Assembly: GCA_000753455.2 (NCBI GenBank)
Contig: LM994670.1
Location: 3,098,506 to 3,162,505, forward strand
DNA from: Clostridium jeddahitimonense
Lineage (GTDB): Bacteria; Bacillota; Clostridia; Clostridiales; Clostridiaceae
Reading direction: 5' to 3'
DNA length: 64,000 bases
Position numbers and translations under genes: made by a program. The notes beneath the pieces were generated by a model. The model had not been told where the DNA came from. It did not search any database and was given only the letters and a program-made list of their open reading frames with translations. Every line of letters starts with the position of its first letter. Positions within the stretch are counted from its first letter, which is position 1. Below, piece by piece: positions 7,775 through 19,370 of the stretch.

Positions 7775-9838
7775 TTAATTTGTTAAGGGAATAAGTTTAT
7801 CTGGTTCATCATCTTTCCTCTCTAATAAAGATATTCCTTTCAAATTATTATCTTTAAGATATTGAATTAATTTTTCTCTTTCTAGCTGAATTATATCGCT
7901 ATAATCCATATTATAATCTAGTATTTTATCAGCCAAACCTTCTATCTCTTTACCTGATACTGGCATAGTGCAAAACTCTCTTATAGATGATACTAACAAC
8001 CCACCATCTAAGGCTCGTTTAAGTTCTTCTAAAACATATGCTCCATTTTCATCGTTACCATAAGTTATAGCATATGATGACATTCCTCCACTTTCAAACT
8101 CTAAAATATTATCATTTAAACTATAATTACTAATAAAAACAGTGGCAAATATCTTTAGCTTATTTTCCTCTGAATAATATCCAAATATCTTTGGGGTTAC
8201 TATTAAAATATCTTCTTTTATATAACCTCCCCCATCTTCCTCTATTGTTTTGCATACTAATTCTTCAATTAAATCTTCATCTATAGTATCACTTTTATTT
8301 TCTTGTGGCTCTTTAAAATACTTCTTTGCACTTTCATAATCTTCTTTTTTAATTTCATAAATTGCTACATATGGTATCTCTAAGTAATATTTATTTTTAT
8401 CTTTATAAATGTAATATCTAGTATTAAGTATATTTAATTCTAAATAATCTGTATAATAAGGAGAATCATTATAGCTTGTTTTATTTGTTTTTCTTCCATT
8501 AGTTATAATCTTTACTACCTCTTCTTCAAGATAATAGCTGCTTAAGGATTTTACAAAAAGAGCAGCATCATAAGCATTAACCTCTGTTTTATAATACTTA
8601 ATATTATTATCACAGCTTACCTTAACAGTCTGTGGCATCTCCTTATAAAATCCTAGCTTATATTCATTTTGACCATCGCTATAAACTGTTATATCCTCTG
8701 TAACATCATCTGGTAGTTTAATATTATCTTCACTCCAATTTTCTATTCCCTTTTTTATATTTTTACTAAAAACATCCCCTGGTAAGATATATGCTCCTTT
8801 TTCATTTCCACTTATAATAACCTTTGAAGATATTGATATTTCTTCTAATACTTTATTAATATCTAAAAGTGATTCATCAGCTTTTATCGGATTAAACATT
8901 AAACCTACACCTACAATTATTACAACTACAATTGATATTATGGTAATCCAAAATCTTGGCTTCTTATAATTAAGAACATTTTTTATTCTGCTCTTAACCT
9001 CTCCTTCTCCAAATGCTATAGGGGTTATACCAAATGCCTTCTTTTCAGTTGCAAATGCTAATAAAGACATAGAGTATTCTTTTTTTATTTCACTTCCTAT
9101 TTCTTTTATTACTGCTTCATCACATGCCATTTCCATATCCTTTGACATTAATATAAACGAAAGCCATACCAGTGGATTAAAACAGTGAATAATTAAAGCT
9201 ATATATGCTATTATCTTTATTAGATAATCATTTCTCTTTATATGAATTCTTTCATGAGCTAATATATATTGCTCTTCAGACGTTGAAAGTCCTTTAGGAA
9301 TATATATTTTAGGATTTATTATTCCTAATACAAACGCTGTATCAATATCGCTATTTTCATATATATTTTCTCTAATTAATCTAGAGCATTTTAAATGTTT
9401 CTTTAACTTTATAAATGAATAACTACTATAAAAAATAATAATGGAAATTGCCATAATCCAAACTTTAGATGCTACAGATATGATGTGTATTGGATTTTTA
9501 GCATTATTAGATGTATTTATTTGATTTGTTTTTATATTATCAGTTGAATTCTCTTCTTCGTAAGTATACTTTGATAAATTCTCTGAGGAATAATCTATAT
9601 AATTAATTAGTGGTTTATTTATGTTTATACTTCCATCTGATATTGAATTATTAGGTATAAAGCTTAACTTACTTTCAAAAGAAATAGGACATAGTAATCT
9701 AAATAATACTACTCCCCATAACATATAAGAAAAAATCTTAGGACATCTCTTTAAAAGTAACCTTGCAATTAATACAAATACTATTACATACGAAGAGGTT
9801 ATACTCATTTTTAATACAGTTAAAAATATATTACTCAT
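7775..9838 (-). CDS. M56-family membrane metalloprotease (BlaR1/MecR1-like)
   Basis: About 687 residues. The N-terminal 320 residues form a four-helix membrane zone with the zinc-protease motif HERIH (about 195-199) and a third ligand region near 236-242 (MEMACDEAV). This is the gluzincin part of BlaR1. The last membrane helix ends near residue 315. The extracellular part that follows is a long charged region without the SxxK and KTG motifs of a penicillin-binding sensor. It should therefore sense something other than a beta-lactam, then cleave or inactivate its BlaI-type partner. Its GTG (9841) overlaps the repressor stop by one base. ATG 9838, spaced 7 bases from GGAGG, is the preferred start. 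Confidence 0.85.
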   Translation of the reverse strand: MSNIFLTVLKMSITSSYVIVFVLIARLLLKRCPKIFSYMLWGVVLFRLLCPISFESKLSFIPNNSISDGSININKPLINYIDYSSENLSKYTYEEENSTDNIKTNQINTSNNAKNPIHIISVASKVWIMAISIIIFYSSYSFIKLKKHLKCSRLIRENIYENSDIDTAFVLGIINPKIYIPKGLSTSEEQYILAHERIHIKRNDYLIKIIAYIALIIHCFNPLVWLSFILMSKDMEMACDEAVIKEIGSEIKKEYSMSLLAFATEKKAFGITPIAFGEGEVKSRIKNVLNYKKPRFWITIISIVVVIIVGVGLMFNPIKADESLLDINKVLEEISISSKVIISGNEKGAYILPGDVFSKNIKKGIENWSEDNIKLPDDVTEDITVYSDGQNEYKLGFYKEMPQTVKVSCDNNIKYYKTEVNAYDAALFVKSLSSYYLEEEVVKIITNGRKTNKTSYNDSPYYTDYLELNILNTRYYIYKDKNKYYLEIPYVAIYEIKKEDYESAKKYFKEPQENKSDTIDEDLIEELVCKTIEEDGGGYIKEDILIVTPKIFGYYSEENKLKIFATVFISNYSLNDNILEFESGGMSSYAITYGNDENGAYVLEELKRALDGGLLVSSIREFCTMPVSGKEIEGLADKILDYNMDYSDIIQLEREKLIQYLKDNNLKGISLLERKDDEPDKLIPLTN

Positions 9839-9840
9839 CA

Positions 9841-10203
9841 CTAATCCTCCTCATATTTATCTATTAATTCTTTTAGCTCATCTGCCTGCTTTTTGCTTAA
9901 TCTTTTATTTCCCATAAACGCTGCTAAAAACTTAGGTAATGAACCTCCGAAGGTATCTTCAACAAACTCTTCACTTTTGTATTTAAGATATTCTTCCTTA
10001 GAAATAATAGAAGTAACTATTGAATTATTATTTTCTAGTACCCCTCTTAAACATAACTTTTTTAATACTGTATATGTAGTTGATTTCTTCCAATTAAATC
10101 TCTCTTCACATAAATCAACAAGTTCTCCTGATTTTATAGGCTCATTCCCCCATATAATCTCAGCAAACTTCATTTCACCTTCTGCTAATTTATACTGTTT
10201 CAT
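9841..10203 (-). CDS. BlaI/MecI/CopY-family transcriptional repressor
   Basis: A 120-residue winged-helix repressor, the usual size of BlaI. The recognition region reads WKKSTTYTVLKKLCLRG near residues 40-57. The C-terminal dimerisation helices contain the stretch KYKSEEFVEDTFGGS, the zone cleaved in BlaI. It is translationally coupled to the M56 protease. The start is ATG 10203, 8 bases behind AGGAGG; a GTG at 10212 also in frame is too close to that site. Two operator-like repeats lie directly upstream, so the pair is probably autorepressed. Confidence 0.9.
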   Translation of the reverse strand: MKQYKLAEGEMKFAEIIWGNEPIKSGELVDLCEERFNWKKSTTYTVLKKLCLRGVLENNNSIVTSIISKEEYLKYKSEEFVEDTFGGSLPKFLAAFMGNKRLSKKQADELKELIDKYEED

Positions 10204-10219
10204 CCCCTTCACCTCCTAG

Positions 10220-10267
10220 GTCTATTATCAATAGACTTCCATTACCTTTAGTCTATCATCAGTAGAC
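10220..10267. promoter_or_regulatory. Two BlaI-type operators
   Basis: Operator 1 (10220-10236) is GTCTATT-ATC-AATAGAC, a perfect 7-3-7 inverted repeat. Operator 2 (10251-10267) is GTCTA-TCATCAG-TAGAC. The centres are 31 bp apart, three helical turns. Both lie just upstream of the repressor's ribosome binding site. BlaI-family proteins bind this kind of short dyad; the match to this repressor rests on position. Confidence 0.7.
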
Positions 10268-10313
10268 CTAATTGTAAATATATAACTTAACTAATTTGGT
10301 ATTAAATTGAATA

Positions 10314-10384
10314 AAAAAATACGAAGCAATTTTTCAGATGAAATATTAGCTTTCTCTAAAATACTTTCATCTAAACTGCTTCGT
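10314..10384 (-). terminator. Long interrupted-stem terminator of the deaminase-domain gene
   Basis: An outer stem ACGAAGCA / TGCTTCGT (10321-10328, 10377-10384) and an inner stem AGATGAAA / TTTCATCT (10336-10343, 10365-10372) stack into one long hairpin. On the minus strand it ends in seven U residues (10314-10320). It starts 4 bases beyond the stop codon. Confidence 0.75.
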
Positions 10385-10387
10385 AAT

Positions 10388-11521
10388 TTATTCTCCATAC
10401 TTTTTATCATATTTAACTTTTACTTTTATCTTAGGATATTTTTCACAAAACTGACTAATTACATAATAACAGCTTGGACACGGTTCCCACTTACTATACA
10501 AAGTAAGTTCTCCCTCATCTTTTAATACCTTACTTTCAATTTGTTTATTTATCTCTTCAAATATCTTCTTTTCACTATCATTAACTCTTTTATATCCAAT
10601 CCCAAGCTTTCCTAGTTTATTAACCTTACAAGCTTCAAAAGCAGCCTTTTCTATATCAGGTGAATCACAATATCCAATTACATTATTTTTACCACTTATA
10701 GATTTGAATTCTTTATTATCAAAGGTTACAATAGCAATATTTATAGTATCTTGAAGCGCTTGGCTTTGATCTATTTTAACATCATTTTCTTTGCTTCCAC
10801 ATGATTTCATATACTTATTTAAATTCTTTATTAGCCTTTCCATCCTTGGAATATTATTATTCAAATGCTGATGATATTCTATTGTACCTTTTACAGGCTT
10901 AATATAATTCTTATCAATTTCTTTAGGTAATTCTATAGATAAAGTTTTAACTCTTTTCTCTAAATTGTATTTTTCATATATTCTATCATTATTGTTAGAT
11001 ACCATATTTTTTAATAGCTCTATATCTTTAGCATAAACATGTTGATCACTTAATTCTTTTTCAATATCACATATTTTCTCTTTTTCACTTTGGCTCATAG
11101 AACTAAAGACCTTGGGCTTTAAATCTTCAATAATATTTATTATCTCATCTACATCATCTTGAATACTTGGCTCCCTTTCGTATTCCTCTCTGTCTATATG
11201 TAATGTTCTTATTCCACTTATTTGACTACACAGCTTGTCATGGCTCTCTTCAAATAATATTATCTTTTCAACGTAATCAATAAATCCATTTATATTATCA
11301 ACTCTAAATGTATGCTCTTCACCTTTAATTAACCTATATAACTTATCAACTATATTTTTTTCTATATTAAACATTTCTGATATTTCTTTTTTTAAATCCT
11401 CTTCTTCAATTTTACTTAATATATATCCTTCTTTTATAGAAGCTTCTTTAAAATCTCTTATGTTACATATATCTATTCTTGATTTCTTTCTCTTCTTTAA
11501 GGCTATATTCTCTTCTATCAT
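10388..11521 (-). CDS. Uncharacterised protein with C-terminal toxin-type deaminase domain
   Basis: 377 residues. The last 120 or so look like the nucleic-acid/nucleotide deaminase fold of polymorphic toxins: D315-S316-E317 supplies the proton-shuttle glutamate, and PCPSC (C348, C351) the two zinc cysteines. The strand GELTLYSKWEPC and the segment ISQFCEKYPKIKVKV after it fit that family well. The first 250 residues are charged and helical with no domain I recognise. There is no signal peptide, LXG, WXG or PAAR-type export domain, and no obvious immunity gene beside it. It is bounded by its own terminator, so it is a single-gene unit. The target (RNA, DNA or nucleotide) is unknown. Confidence 0.6.
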   Translation of the reverse strand: MIEENIALKKRKKSRIDICNIRDFKEASIKEGYILSKIEEEDLKKEISEMFNIEKNIVDKLYRLIKGEEHTFRVDNINGFIDYVEKIILFEESHDKLCSQISGIRTLHIDREEYEREPSIQDDVDEIINIIEDLKPKVFSSMSQSEKEKICDIEKELSDQHVYAKDIELLKNMVSNNNDRIYEKYNLEKRVKTLSIELPKEIDKNYIKPVKGTIEYHQHLNNNIPRMERLIKNLNKYMKSCGSKENDVKIDQSQALQDTINIAIVTFDNKEFKSISGKNNVIGYCDSPDIEKAAFEACKVNKLGKLGIGYKRVNDSEKKIFEEINKQIESKVLKDEGELTLYSKWEPCPSCYYVISQFCEKYPKIKVKVKYDKKYGE

Positions 11522-11622
11522 ATCTACCTCTCATCTTTTGATTAATTAAAATTACATTTTATTATATCAAGAACTATCATTTTAAAATAGGTTATTTATT
11601 AGAAGTACTAGTTATATATAGC

Positions 11623-11654
11623 AAAAAGCCTACAAAATAAAATGTAGACTTTTT
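11623..11654 (-). terminator. Terminator at the end of the Crp/Fnr-type gene
   Basis: AAAAAG (11623-11628) pairs with CTTTTT (11649-11654), and TACA with TGTA inside. It overlaps the stop codon at 11653-11655. Confidence 0.6.
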
Positions 11655-12324
11655 AATCAAATAACTTTTCTTCTAACTCATGAAATTTTAAGATAGTTAT
11701 GCTATTTCTATCAAAATCTATAATATTTTCATCTCTTAACTTTATTAGCTCCCTTGATAATGAAGGCCTTGGTATTCCTAAGTATGCTGCTATATCTTCT
11801 TTGCTTTCATTAATCATAATAACATTGGAGTTTGCTACATTACTTTTTTCTAATATATAGTCAACTACCTTATGCTTAACAGATTTTAATGATGTGCTTT
11901 TAACTTTTTTATTTAGCATAATCACTTTATCACTTAAAAGCGTAACAAAATTTTCTAATATCCTTTCATTGCTAGAACATAATTTCATTATTTCTTTTTT
12001 ATTTATAAAAATAATCTTACAATTACTTTTAGCAATAACTGTAGCTGGATATAAAGCTGTACTTGATATAACAAGTGCTTCGCCAAAAACATCCCCTGCC
12101 GATAACTTAGCTAAAACTATACTCTTTCCACTTGAGTAAATTCTCTCAAGCTGAATACTTCCCGCTTCTATTATTCCAATATTTTTGCAAGCATCACCTT
12201 CTTGGAATAATATTTGTCCCTTATTGTAACTTACTTCTGAATATTTTATATAAGAGAATATTTCTTCTATTTTCTCATCACTTACTCCCTTAAAAAGAAA
12301 ATTATTATTTAATTTATTTTTCAT
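11653..12324 (-). CDS. Crp/Fnr-family transcriptional regulator
   Basis: 223 residues. The N-terminal cyclic-nucleotide-binding-type beta-roll spans about residues 15-130 (EGDACKNIGIIEAGS and GDVFGEALVIS). The C-terminal winged helix includes KEDIAAYLGIPRPSLSREL near 180-198, with the recognition helix RPSLSRE. There is only one cysteine in the N-terminal half, so the FNR-type [4Fe-4S] set is lacking. The RPSLSREL helix resembles clostridial HcpR-like regulators of nitrosative stress, and palindromes of a suitable type occur at the hcp cluster 12 kb away (24292-24307 and 25256-25271). That link is inference. It stands alone between terminators. Confidence 0.85.
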   Translation of the reverse strand: MKNKLNNNFLFKGVSDEKIEEIFSYIKYSEVSYNKGQILFQEGDACKNIGIIEAGSIQLERIYSSGKSIVLAKLSAGDVFGEALVISSTALYPATVIAKSNCKIIFINKKEIMKLCSSNERILENFVTLLSDKVIMLNKKVKSTSLKSVKHKVVDYILEKSNVANSNVIMINESKEDIAAYLGIPRPSLSRELIKLRDENIIDFDRNSITILKFHELEEKLFD

Positions 12325-12352
12325 AATAAACTCCTACACTATTATATTGTAA

Positions 12353-12388
12353 AATAAGCCAATGAATTATCTATATCATTAGCTTATT
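12353..12388 (-). terminator. Terminator of the two-component / ABC operon
   Basis: AATAAGC (12353-12359) pairs with GCTTATT (12382-12388), and AATGA with TCATT inside. It lies 44 bases beyond the kinase stop. Confidence 0.6.
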
Positions 12389-12431
12389 CTTATATTTTAA
12401 TTATAAATATTTATATATTCAAATTTAATAT

Positions 12432-13331
12432 TTATTCTAGATTCCATTCACAGGTAATATATAGCTTATTGTCTATCTGCTCAGCCGTTATAATTCCATT
12501 CATTTTTTCCATCAATGTTTTTACTATAGCTAGTCCAAGTCCAGTACTTTTAGTTGTTCTACTCTTATCACTACTTTTATAAAATTTATCAAATATTTTT
12601 TTAGTATCTATTCTTTTATTATCTTCTAAAGAATTCATTATACTTAGAGTAACTTTATTATCTTTTTGTGTTAAATCAATAGCTACTTCATTACTAGAAT
12701 ATTTTAAAACATTGCTCATTAAATTTTCTATTACTCTTACTATGCTCTTTTTATCTGCAACTATATCGTCTACTTTTTCTAAATTAATCTTAGGTTCTAT
12801 ATTTCTTTTTTCTAACCTTTCATAAAATTCTACTAAAGTATCACATACTATATCATTTATATTTACATACTCAAGGCATAAACTATATTCAGAACTTTGA
12901 GCTACTGAAAGAGCAAAAAAGTCATCTAGCATTATTTCTAAATCTTTTGCTTTATTTTCTACCCTACGGAGATATTCCATATTTTTATCATCAATATTAG
13001 ATTTTACCTTTATCATTTGTATATAACCAACTATAGACGTTAATGGTGTTCTTAGGTCATGAGATATATTGGCTATCATCTCTTTTAAATCCTCTTTTGA
13101 TTTTATTTCCTTTAATCTAAGTTCATTTCCTATTTCAATATGTCTATTTATACTTTCTGCTAAAGCTTCCACTTCTTTATTTATAAGATTAACATCTATC
13201 TTTTTTTCTGTTTTAAAATCATTATAATCATTTAATTGCCTAGCAATACTAGTCATTTCTCTTTTCATATAAAAAATATAGGTAAGTAAAAATGCTATAA
13301 AAATTATAAGCCCCCATACTAAAAATATCAT
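12432..13331 (-). CDS. Sensor histidine kinase, single membrane anchor
   Basis: 299 residues. One membrane helix at about 2-21 is followed by a short linker, with no extracellular sensor domain. The dimerisation box ISHDLRTPLTS carries the phosphoryl His91. The catalytic domain shows the N-box (ENLMSNVLKYS), KFYK and the G2 box STGLGLAIVK. It is the last gene of a unit with a response regulator and an ABC transporter. In such modules the transporter often does the sensing, which would explain the missing sensor domain. Good AGGAGG spacing supports the start. The stimulus, perhaps an antimicrobial peptide, is inferred. Confidence 0.9.
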   Translation of the reverse strand: MIFLVWGLIIFIAFLLTYIFYMKREMTSIARQLNDYNDFKTEKKIDVNLINKEVEALAESINRHIEIGNELRLKEIKSKEDLKEMIANISHDLRTPLTSIVGYIQMIKVKSNIDDKNMEYLRRVENKAKDLEIMLDDFFALSVAQSSEYSLCLEYVNINDIVCDTLVEFYERLEKRNIEPKINLEKVDDIVADKKSIVRVIENLMSNVLKYSSNEVAIDLTQKDNKVTLSIMNSLEDNKRIDTKKIFDKFYKSSDKSRTTKSTGLGLAIVKTLMEKMNGIITAEQIDNKLYITCEWNLE

Positions 13332-13373
13332 TTTTACTTACCTCCTAAGTTAAAATCTAAATTTATAATTTAA

Positions 13374-14150
13374 TTACTTAATCTCTTTTTTACTAAATAT
13401 AATTATTCCCAAAAATGTAGATATTATGATTATTAAGAATACTTTTATCAAATATGATATAAAATCAACACTTTCCGGTACCTGAGCTAAAGTTCTTATC
13501 ATTGAGTATGGTATAAAGCTAGTAATTTTAATTGACAATGCTGGTTCTAACATAGTTAATCCTAATATTTCAGCTATAGCTATAGCTGATATAACTTCTG
13601 AGTTTTGAATCAATGTAGATAAAAATCCATATACACTTACAGTAGCTGCCACTACACTTATATATAATATCAAGACTTTAACTATTAGCAATAATTCTAT
13701 ATTATATATTTTAAATACAATACATGTTATTGATAATATAGATAAAAATACTATAATTATTAATATTGATATACCTACTATTAATGAAATTACTTGTGAT
13801 AAATATATCTTCCATCTTTCATATCCATAAGCAACAGTAGCTTTCATTATTCCACTTCTTTTTCTTGAAATTATAGCAGTAGAAGTTAATACTATTGCAA
13901 TAATATAAAGACCTGCTCCTGAACCTAAAGCATTTATAAGTAAATCCCTAAATGCAGCGCCTTGCTCCAAGCCTATCATAAAGCCTCTTCTTACTCCATT
14001 ACTTGTAAAAGCCATTATCCACAGCTCTGCATCTGTAAAAATAGCAAGTGATAAAACAAAAATAGTTACTCCTAAAGCTCCAATTGCACAACTTTTATAT
14101 GTTTTACTTCTAAATAATCTATATAAATCTGATTTTATTAAATTAACCAT
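13374..14150 (-). CDS. ABC-2-type transporter permease
   Basis: 258 residues with about six hydrophobic segments, starting near residue 20 and ending at the C-terminus. It is of the ABC-2 type found with BcrA/lantibiotic-immunity ATPases rather than the ten-helix BceB type. Its start overlaps the end of the ATPase gene by 8 bases (14143-14150), so it is translationally coupled. It should pair with the ATPase to export or detoxify a membrane-active compound. The substrate cannot be read from the sequence. Confidence 0.85.
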   Translation of the reverse strand: MVNLIKSDLYRLFRSKTYKSCAIGALGVTIFVLSLAIFTDAELWIMAFTSNGVRRGFMIGLEQGAAFRDLLINALGSGAGLYIIAIVLTSTAIISRKRSGIMKATVAYGYERWKIYLSQVISLIVGISILIIIVFLSILSITCIVFKIYNIELLLIVKVLILYISVVAATVSVYGFLSTLIQNSEVISAIAIAEILGLTMLEPALSIKITSFIPYSMIRTLAQVPESVDFISYLIKVFLIIIISTFLGIIIFSKKEIK

Positions 14151-15060
14151 TACAGTTACCCTCCATTACATTCACTACATAATCTTCTAAGCTCTCGCCT
14201 CTTGTAACCATATGACTAATTAAAACATCTTCTTTAGCTAATTCCTTTGTTATAATACTAGCTTTATCTAAATCTTCATATATGTTAATAATATTATCAT
14301 TAAGAACTTTATAATCATTAATACTTAATATATTTTCTAAAACCCACGTGCATTTTTCTCTATTATCTACCTTTATTTCAAGAACCATTTTTGATTTTTC
14401 TTTTAATTCTTCCATAGATAATTCTTCAACTAACCTTCCGCTATTCATTATTCCATAAGTAGTTGATAATTGACTTAATTCACTTAATATATGACTTGAA
14501 ATAAGGATTGTTATCCCCTTTTCTCTATTAAGCTTTTTAAGTAACTCTCTCATTTTAACTATTCCCACTGGGTCTAATCCATTAGTTGGTTCATCTAAAA
14601 TTAAAAACTCTGGATCTCCTAAAAGTGCCATAGCTAGCCCAAGCTTTTGCTTCATACCTAGTGAGTAATCTTTTATAAGCTTTCCTTCAACACTTTCTAA
14701 CCCAACTAGCTTTAATTTTTCCTCTACACAGCTCTCCCCTGGTATTCCTTTATATATCCTTAAATACTCTAAGTTGTTATAAGCATCCATATCATCAAAA
14801 AATGCTGGTGTTTCTATTAAAACCCCAATTCTTTTTCTATTTTTTATTTTAGACTTATTTTCTTCAAATAGCTCTAAATCTCCACTTGTTTCTGAAATAA
14901 GTCCTGCTATTATTCTCATCAAAGTTGTTTTTCCTGCACCATTTTTACCTATAAGCCCATAAATATCTCCTTTTTTAATATTTATACTTACATCTTTTAG
15001 TACAAAGTTACTTTTATATTTTTTACATATCTTATTTGTTTTTACAATGTAGTTTTTCAT
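14143..15060 (-). CDS. ABC transporter ATP-binding protein (BcrA-like)
   Basis: 305 residues. Walker A is GKNGAGKTT at 38-46, the signature is YSLGMKQKLGLA, and Walker B is FLILDEPTNGLDP. The C-terminal 80 residues are the extra domain found in drug and lantibiotic ATPases of the BcrA/CcmA type. It couples to the overlapping permease gene. Upstream, at 15120-15140, a tandem direct repeat overlapping the end of the response-regulator gene is a good candidate for that regulator's binding site, so the transporter genes may have their own inducible promoter. Confidence 0.9.
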   Translation of the reverse strand: MKNYIVKTNKICKKYKSNFVLKDVSINIKKGDIYGLIGKNGAGKTTLMRIIAGLISETSGDLELFEENKSKIKNRKRIGVLIETPAFFDDMDAYNNLEYLRIYKGIPGESCVEEKLKLVGLESVEGKLIKDYSLGMKQKLGLAMALLGDPEFLILDEPTNGLDPVGIVKMRELLKKLNREKGITILISSHILSELSQLSTTYGIMNSGRLVEELSMEELKEKSKMVLEIKVDNREKCTWVLENILSINDYKVLNDNIINIYEDLDKASIITKELAKEDVLISHMVTRGESLEDYVVNVMEGNCNG

Positions 15061-15119
15061 TAAAACTCCCCCTTCGCTATGCTTTTATGATAAACATAGA
15101 ACTCTAAGTAACTTCTAAA

Positions 15120-15140
15120 AAAGTCTTAAGAAAGTCTTAA
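15120..15140. promoter_or_regulatory. Tandem 10-bp direct repeat, candidate response-regulator site
   Basis: AAAGTCTTAA occurs at 15120-15129 and again at 15131-15140, an 11-bp period. OmpR-type regulators bind such tandem half-sites one helical turn apart. The repeat covers the response-regulator stop codon and lies about 60 bp before the ABC ATPase start, the right place to activate the transporter. Confidence 0.5.
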
Positions 15141-15823
15141 TTCGTATTTAATTTATATCCTATTCCCCATATGGTTTTTATATAGCTTTCCTTAGCACCA
15201 GCTTTTTTAATTTTATTTCTTAAATTACTTATGTGTACTGTTATTGTATTATCATCACAAAGGAAATCTTCTCCCCAAACGCTCCTAAAAAGATTGTTTT
15301 TAGAAAATACTTTGTCAGGATACTTAACCATAAGCTCTAATATATCAAACTCAATACTAGTAAGAGTTAGTTCTTGTCCATTCACTTTAACTACTCTACT
15401 TTCAGGAAATATCTCTATTTCTTTATACTTATTATCATTTTTAATTTCTATATTACCTGAATACCTTCTCATATTAACTTCAATTCTAGCTAATACTTCA
15501 TCTATATCAAAGGGCTTACTTATAAAATCATCTGCACCAGCTCTTAAAATTTTAGCCTTTAACCCCTTTTCTTCCTTTGCTGATATTATTATAATTGGCA
15601 TATTACTCTTTTCTCTAATTATGCTCAAAAGCTCGTCCCCTGATTTCCCTGGCAACATTAAATCTAGTAGCACCAAATCATATTTATCATTTTCTAAATA
15701 TATTAAAGCTTCTGTTCCTGAATATGCTGATTTAGCTTTATATCCATCATCCGTCACCATATCGTATAGTAAGGCATTTATATCATTATCATCTTCAACG
15801 ATTAAAATATTTCCTTTGCACAT
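15137..15823 (-). CDS. OmpR-family response regulator
   Basis: 228 residues. The receiver domain has the acidic pocket (EDD at 10-12), phosphoacceptor Asp54 in DLVLLDLMLPG, and Lys103 in SKPFD. The C-terminal winged helix spans about 130-226 and ends in IKTIWGIGYKLN, typical of OmpR/PhoB. It is the first gene of the regulator-transporter-kinase unit, with the kinase last. It probably activates the transporter genes through the direct repeat at 15120-15140. Confidence 0.95.
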   Translation of the reverse strand: MCKGNILIVEDDNDINALLYDMVTDDGYKAKSAYSGTEALIYLENDKYDLVLLDLMLPGKSGDELLSIIREKSNMPIIIISAKEEKGLKAKILRAGADDFISKPFDIDEVLARIEVNMRRYSGNIEIKNDNKYKEIEIFPESRVVKVNGQELTLTSIEFDILELMVKYPDKVFSKNNLFRSVWGEDFLCDDNTITVHISNLRNKIKKAGAKESYIKTIWGIGYKLNTN

Positions 15824-15916
15824 ATAATACTCATCCCTTTTCTCTCCTATAATACATTTATTTTACATAACTTTTCAAAGTTAATAAATATTAATCTTTA
15901 TATAAAAGAAAAAAAT

Positions 15917-15978
15917 AGTAGTTTCAACTCTTAAAATATAAACTATTAAATAAAATATAGTTTATATGAAATCTACTC
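15917..15978 (-). terminator. Extended hairpin terminator of the glucosidase gene
   Basis: An outer stem around AGTAGTTTCA / TGAAATCTACT and a perfect inner 11-bp stem (15936-15946 with 15957-15967) form one long hairpin. The minus-strand tail is TTTTTTTCTTTT. Confidence 0.7.
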
Positions 15979-15996
15979 CTACTACTTTTTATATTA

Positions 15997-17640
<1,644 letters not shown>

Positions 17641-17672
17641 TTAAATAAATATAATTATTTACAATAATTTAT

Positions 17673-17766
17673 TAAGGAAACTCACTACTCACATACCTTC
17701 GTATGAGTAACTTTAAGTCGCCAAATTTGAAGTTGGACTTTCAGTTATTGTTAAGTTAATTCCTTA
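17673..17766 (-). ncRNA. Candidate structured leader RNA of the glucosidase gene
   Basis: On the minus strand a three-way junction can be drawn. P1 is TAAGGAA (17760-17766) with TTCCTTA (17673-17679). P2 is AACT and AAGTC pairing with GACTT and AGTT across a small internal loop. P3 is CATAC-GAAG-GTATG with flanking pairs (17687-17708). A -10 box TATAAT at 17772-17777 places the 5' end of the RNA next to P1. No terminator follows; the ribosome binding site lies about 30 bases downstream. I do not recognise it as a known riboswitch class. The gap 17767-17884 is otherwise A/T-rich promoter DNA. Confidence 0.45.
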
Positions 17767-17771
17767 TAGTA

Positions 17772-17800
17772 ATTATACATAAAAACTCTACATATGTGTA
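17772..17800 (-). promoter_or_regulatory. Promoter of the glucosidase gene
   Basis: On the minus strand TACACA and TATAAT are separated by 17 bases; the -10 box is 17772-17777. The -35 region sits in a near-palindrome around ACATATGT that could be an operator. Confidence 0.5.
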
Positions 17801-17884
17801 AAATTTTTCTATTATTTATAAATTATAAATAATATATATACCATCTATACTCATCCAAATAATATTAACAAGATCATTTTTCAC

Positions 17885-17912
17885 AAAAAAGGAACAAGAA
17901 TAAACTTGTTCC
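17885..17912 (-). terminator. Terminator of the beta-glucoside operon
   Basis: A perfect 8-bp stem GGAACAAG / CTTGTTCC (17891-17898, 17905-17912) is followed on the minus strand by six U residues (17885-17890). It lies 8 bases beyond the stop codon. Confidence 0.9.
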
Positions 17913-17920
17913 ACTTATTT

Positions 17921-19366
<1,446 letters not shown>

Positions 19367-19370
19367 CTAA

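Noticed and set aside
11653..12324. FNR-type oxygen sensor
   Set aside because: Only one cysteine in the N-terminal half, so no [4Fe-4S] ligands.
15231..15827. 198-residue plus-strand ORF antisense to the response regulator
   Set aside because: It is a reading-frame shadow: no ribosome site, low-complexity Ser/Leu-rich product, and the minus-strand frame is a clear OmpR-type gene.
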